Assembly (NCBI GenBank): GCA_003500955.1
Contig: DNQP01000222.1
Span: 1 to 11,962, forward strand
Length of the DNA stretch: 11,962 bases
Reading direction: 5' to 3'
Source of the DNA: Curvibacter sp.
GTDB lineage: Bacteria > Pseudomonadota > Gammaproteobacteria > Burkholderiales > Burkholderiaceae_C
Part shown: positions 9,976-11,962 of the stretch, in pieces
How positions within the stretch are numbered: the first letter of the stretch is position 1
Layout: every line of letters starts with the position of its first letter
Notes under the pieces: model-generated
The model's input: the letters and a program-made list of their open reading frames with translations, nothing else
Databases searched by the model: none
What the model was told of the DNA's origin: nothing
Program-made: the position numbers and the translations under genes

Positions 9976-11700
9976 TCAGAAGGTTTCCCAGTCGCCGTCG
10001 TCGGCCTTGCGGGCCGTCAATTTCGGCGGCTCGGCCTCAGCAGCGCGACGCGCGGGGGTCGCTGGTGCGGGACGGGCCGCAGGCGCCACCGGCTTGACCG
10101 CCGGGCGCGGTGCAGCGCTGACCGCGGGCGCCGCGGTTGTCGGCAGGACGCCATCCTGACTGGACACCTTGAACACCGCCACGGTACTGACCAGCTCCTG
10201 GGCCTGTGCCTTGAGGCTGCTGGCCGCCGCAGCCATCTCCTCCACCAGCGCCGCGTTCTGCTGCGTCGCATGGTCCATGTTCGTCACCGCCTCGCCGATC
10301 TGCGAGACACCCGAACTCTGCTCACTGCTGGCGGCACTGATCTCACCCATGATATCGGTCACACGGCGGATGCTGGCCACCACCTCGTTCATGGTGGCGC
10401 CAGCACGGTCTACCAGGGCCGTCCCCTGCTCCACCCGGCCCACGCTGTCGGTGATGAGCTGCTTGATCTCCTTGGCGGCCTCGGCAGAGCGGCTGGCCAG
10501 GCTGCGCACTTCGCCGGCCACCACGGCAAAACCGCGGCCCTGCTCACCCGCACGCGCCGCCTCCACCGCGGCATTCAGGGCGAGGATGTTGGTCTGGAAG
10601 GCAATGCCGTCGATCACGCTGATGATGTCGGCGATCTTCTTGCTCGCATCGTTGATGCCCTTCATGGTGTCGACCACCTGAGCCACGACCTCGCCGCCCT
10701 GCACGGCCACCGTGCTGGCGCTCTGTGCCAGCTGGTTGGCCTGGCGCGCGTTGTCGGCGTTCTGTCGCACGGTGGACGACAGCTCCTCCATCGAGGCGGC
10801 CGTCTCCTGCAAGGCACTGGCCTGGGTCTCGGTGCGCGCCGAGAGATCGTGGTTGCCCTGGGCAATCTCGGCACTCGCCGTCGACACCGCATCGCTGCCT
10901 CGGCGCACGCGGCTGACGATCTCGACCAGGTTGTGCTGCATGGCGGCAAGTGACTGCAGCAGCTGGGCCACCTCGTCGCTACCACGCGCTGGGATCTCGG
11001 TCGTGAGATCCCCCTCGGCGATGTGGCGGGTGGAGACCGCTGCCTGCTGTACCGGTCCGACGATGGATCGCGTCACCAGGAAAGCCAGTGCCACGCCCAG
11101 CGCCACGGCCAAGGCCGCGCCAAGAGACTGGGTCCACTGGCTGCGCACCGCCGTGGCGTTGGCCTTCTGCTGCGTGTCTGCCAGCATCTGGCGCGCATGA
11201 GCGGCTACCTGGTCCACCGCCTTGAGATACGTTTCAGCCAGAGGACGCAGCTCGTTGTCGACAACGCCCGCGATGTCCTCACCCGCCTGCTGACGCTTGA
11301 TCAAGGCAGTCCGCGCATCCACATAAGTCTTGCGATGCCTCGCCACCGCCGCCAACAGCTCCTTGCCTTCGGCATCGACGATGAGGGATTCGAGCTCCTT
11401 CTGGTCCTCGCTGATGGCCTTGGAGGTGGCAGCCATATCCTTGGTAAGCGCATCGATGTAGGCCATGTCACGGGTCTTGAGGGCCGCCGAGGCCCGGACC
11501 CAGTTGATCGATATCTGCGAGGCCCAACGCTGCGCCAGCAGGCTGCGCTGCATCTCGAGCGTGGCGATCTGTTGACTGGTCTCCTTGAGCGTGCCCAGGC
11601 GCCAGACGCCCAACACGGACACCGTGGTGGTGATGGTCAGCACCAGCATGAACGCCAGCGCCAGACGGGTACCGATACGCAAACGCAGCCAGAAACTCAT
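9976..11700 (-). CDS. Methyl-accepting chemotaxis protein
   Basis: Transmembrane chemoreceptor of 574 residues that feeds a CheA-CheW signalling array. Order of parts: short cytoplasmic N-terminus, membrane helix 1 (about 12-32), periplasmic helical ligand-binding domain (about 33-189, four-helix-bundle type), membrane helix 2 (about 191-210), HAMP (about 211-263), then the long signalling coiled coil. The hairpin tip [20 protein letters not shown] (380-399) is where CheA and CheW bind. The Q/E-rich stretches [25 protein letters not shown] and [17 protein letters not shown] look like methylation regions. A proline/alanine linker (about 521-560) ends in DWETF, a likely CheR/CheB docking pentapeptide. 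The ligand cannot be told from sequence. ATG at 11700 with TGGAGA (11711-11706) upstream is preferred to an in-frame start seven codons earlier. It follows cheW on the same strand. Confidence 0.95.
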   Translation of the reverse strand: MSFWLRLRIGTRLALAFMLVLTITTTVSVLGVWRLGTLKETSQQIATLEMQRSLLAQRWASQISINWVRASAALKTRDMAYIDALTKDMAATSKAISEDQKELESLIVDAEGKELLAAVARHRKTYVDARTALIKRQQAGEDIAGVVDNELRPLAETYLKAVDQVAAHARQMLADTQQKANATAVRSQWTQSLGAALAVALGVALAFLVTRSIVGPVQQAAVSTRHIAEGDLTTEIPARGSDEVAQLLQSLAAMQHNLVEIVSRVRRGSDAVSTASAEIAQGNHDLSARTETQASALQETAASMEELSSTVRQNADNARQANQLAQSASTVAVQGGEVVAQVVDTMKGINDASKKIADIISVIDGIAFQTNILALNAAVEAARAGEQGRGFAVVAGEVRSLASRSAEAAKEIKQLITDSVGRVEQGTALVDRAGATMNEVVASIRRVTDIMGEISAASSEQSSGVSQIGEAVTNMDHATQQNAALVEEMAAAASSLKAQAQELVSTVAVFKVSSQDGVLPTTAAPAVSAAPRPAVKPVAPAARPAPATPARRAAEAEPPKLTARKADDGDWETF

Positions 11701-11780
11701 ACGTGTCTCCACTTGTCGCAAGCTCCCTGCCGGCCTCTGCGGGCCCTCGCAGTCCAGTCTCCGCCCACAGGCGTGCGGGA
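11701..11780 (-). other. cheW-chemoreceptor spacer with small hairpin
   Basis: The 80-base spacer contains one small stem, CTGCG (11737-11741) / CGCAG (11748-11752) with a 6-base loop, and the chemoreceptor ribosome site TGGAGA. There is no U-run and no promoter I would defend, so co-transcription of cheW and the receptor gene is the simplest reading. Confidence 0.3.
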
Positions 11781-11962
11781 TCAGTGCGTCGAGGCGTCCA
11801 GCATGCCCATCTCGGCATTGCTCATCAAGGCTTCCATGTTCATGACGATCAGCATGCGTTCGCCGACATTGGCCAGGCCGGTGATGAAGCGGGTGTCCAT
11901 GGTGGTGTCGAACTGCGGCGCCGGCTTGAGCATATCGGCTCCCAGGGTAACCACATCCGACA
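11781..11962 (-). CDS. cheW: Chemotaxis coupling protein CheW, 5' part outside the window
   Basis: Only the last 59 codons and the stop are visible. The translation reads [20 protein letters not shown], then [20 protein letters not shown], then [19 protein letters not shown], which matches the C-terminal part of CheW-like domains (the last beta strands ITGL...ERMLIV and the final helix EALMS). CheW links chemoreceptors to the kinase CheA at the receptor tip. It sits 80 bases upstream of the receptor gene in the same direction, so the two probably share a transcript. A multi-domain CheW-like protein such as CheV or CheA is unlikely because the frame ends right after the CheW domain, but the missing N-terminus prevents certainty. 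Confidence 0.9.
   Translation of the reverse strand, partial: SDVVTLGADMLKPAPQFDTTMDTRFITGLANVGERMLIVMNMEALMSNAEMGMLDASTH

Noticed and set aside
9664..10953. Open frame of 429 codons on the plus strand across the transferase-chemoreceptor junction
   Set aside because: It overlaps two clearly real genes in other frames and resembles no protein family.

Overview
The window is a gene-dense, GC-rich stretch of a chromosome, most likely from a Burkholderiales betaproteobacterium close to the Comamonadaceae. The clues are the IlvI and IlvH sequences, the run sigma factor / DUF3619 / DUF3106 / RDD (a neighbourhood I associate with that family), the NadE-GlnB pair, and a chemoreceptor ending in WETF. 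I see no tRNA, rRNA, CRISPR array, insertion sequence, phage gene or integration scar. The codon use looks even throughout, so this reads as core chromosome.

Layout. (1) Positions 1-3144, minus strand: a branched-chain amino acid operon ilvI-ilvH-ilvC, with ilvC cut by the window start. The ilvI leader and the ilvI-ilvH spacer both hold clear RNA hairpins. (2) Positions 3145-3426: a 282-base divergent control region with a candidate promoter for each side. (3) Positions 3427-6708, plus strand: six tightly packed genes, namely an ECF-type sigma factor (TTG start), a single-pass membrane DUF3619 protein, a secreted DUF3106 protein, an RDD membrane protein, diacylglycerol kinase and a LOG-family nucleotide hydrolase. 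(4) Positions 6705-8770, minus strand: glutamine-dependent NAD+ synthetase followed by the PII protein GlnB, whose stop codon overlaps that of the LOG gene. (5) Positions 8799-9971, plus strand: a COG3146-type acyl/aminoacyl transferase-like protein. (6) Positions 9976-11962, minus strand: a methyl-accepting chemotaxis protein preceded by the 3' end of cheW.

How they work together. IlvI and IlvH form acetohydroxyacid synthase, and IlvC makes the next step toward valine, leucine and isoleucine. GlnB reports glutamine and 2-oxoglutarate status next to a glutamine-consuming NAD+ synthetase. CheW and the receptor belong to one chemosensory array. The least understood part is the sigma / DUF3619 / DUF3106 / RDD set. 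Its topology (cytoplasmic sigma, single-pass membrane protein, exported protein with LSxxQ-like repeats every 18 residues) looks like an envelope-sensing circuit analogous to CnrH-CnrY-CnrX. This is the best candidate here for an undescribed system.
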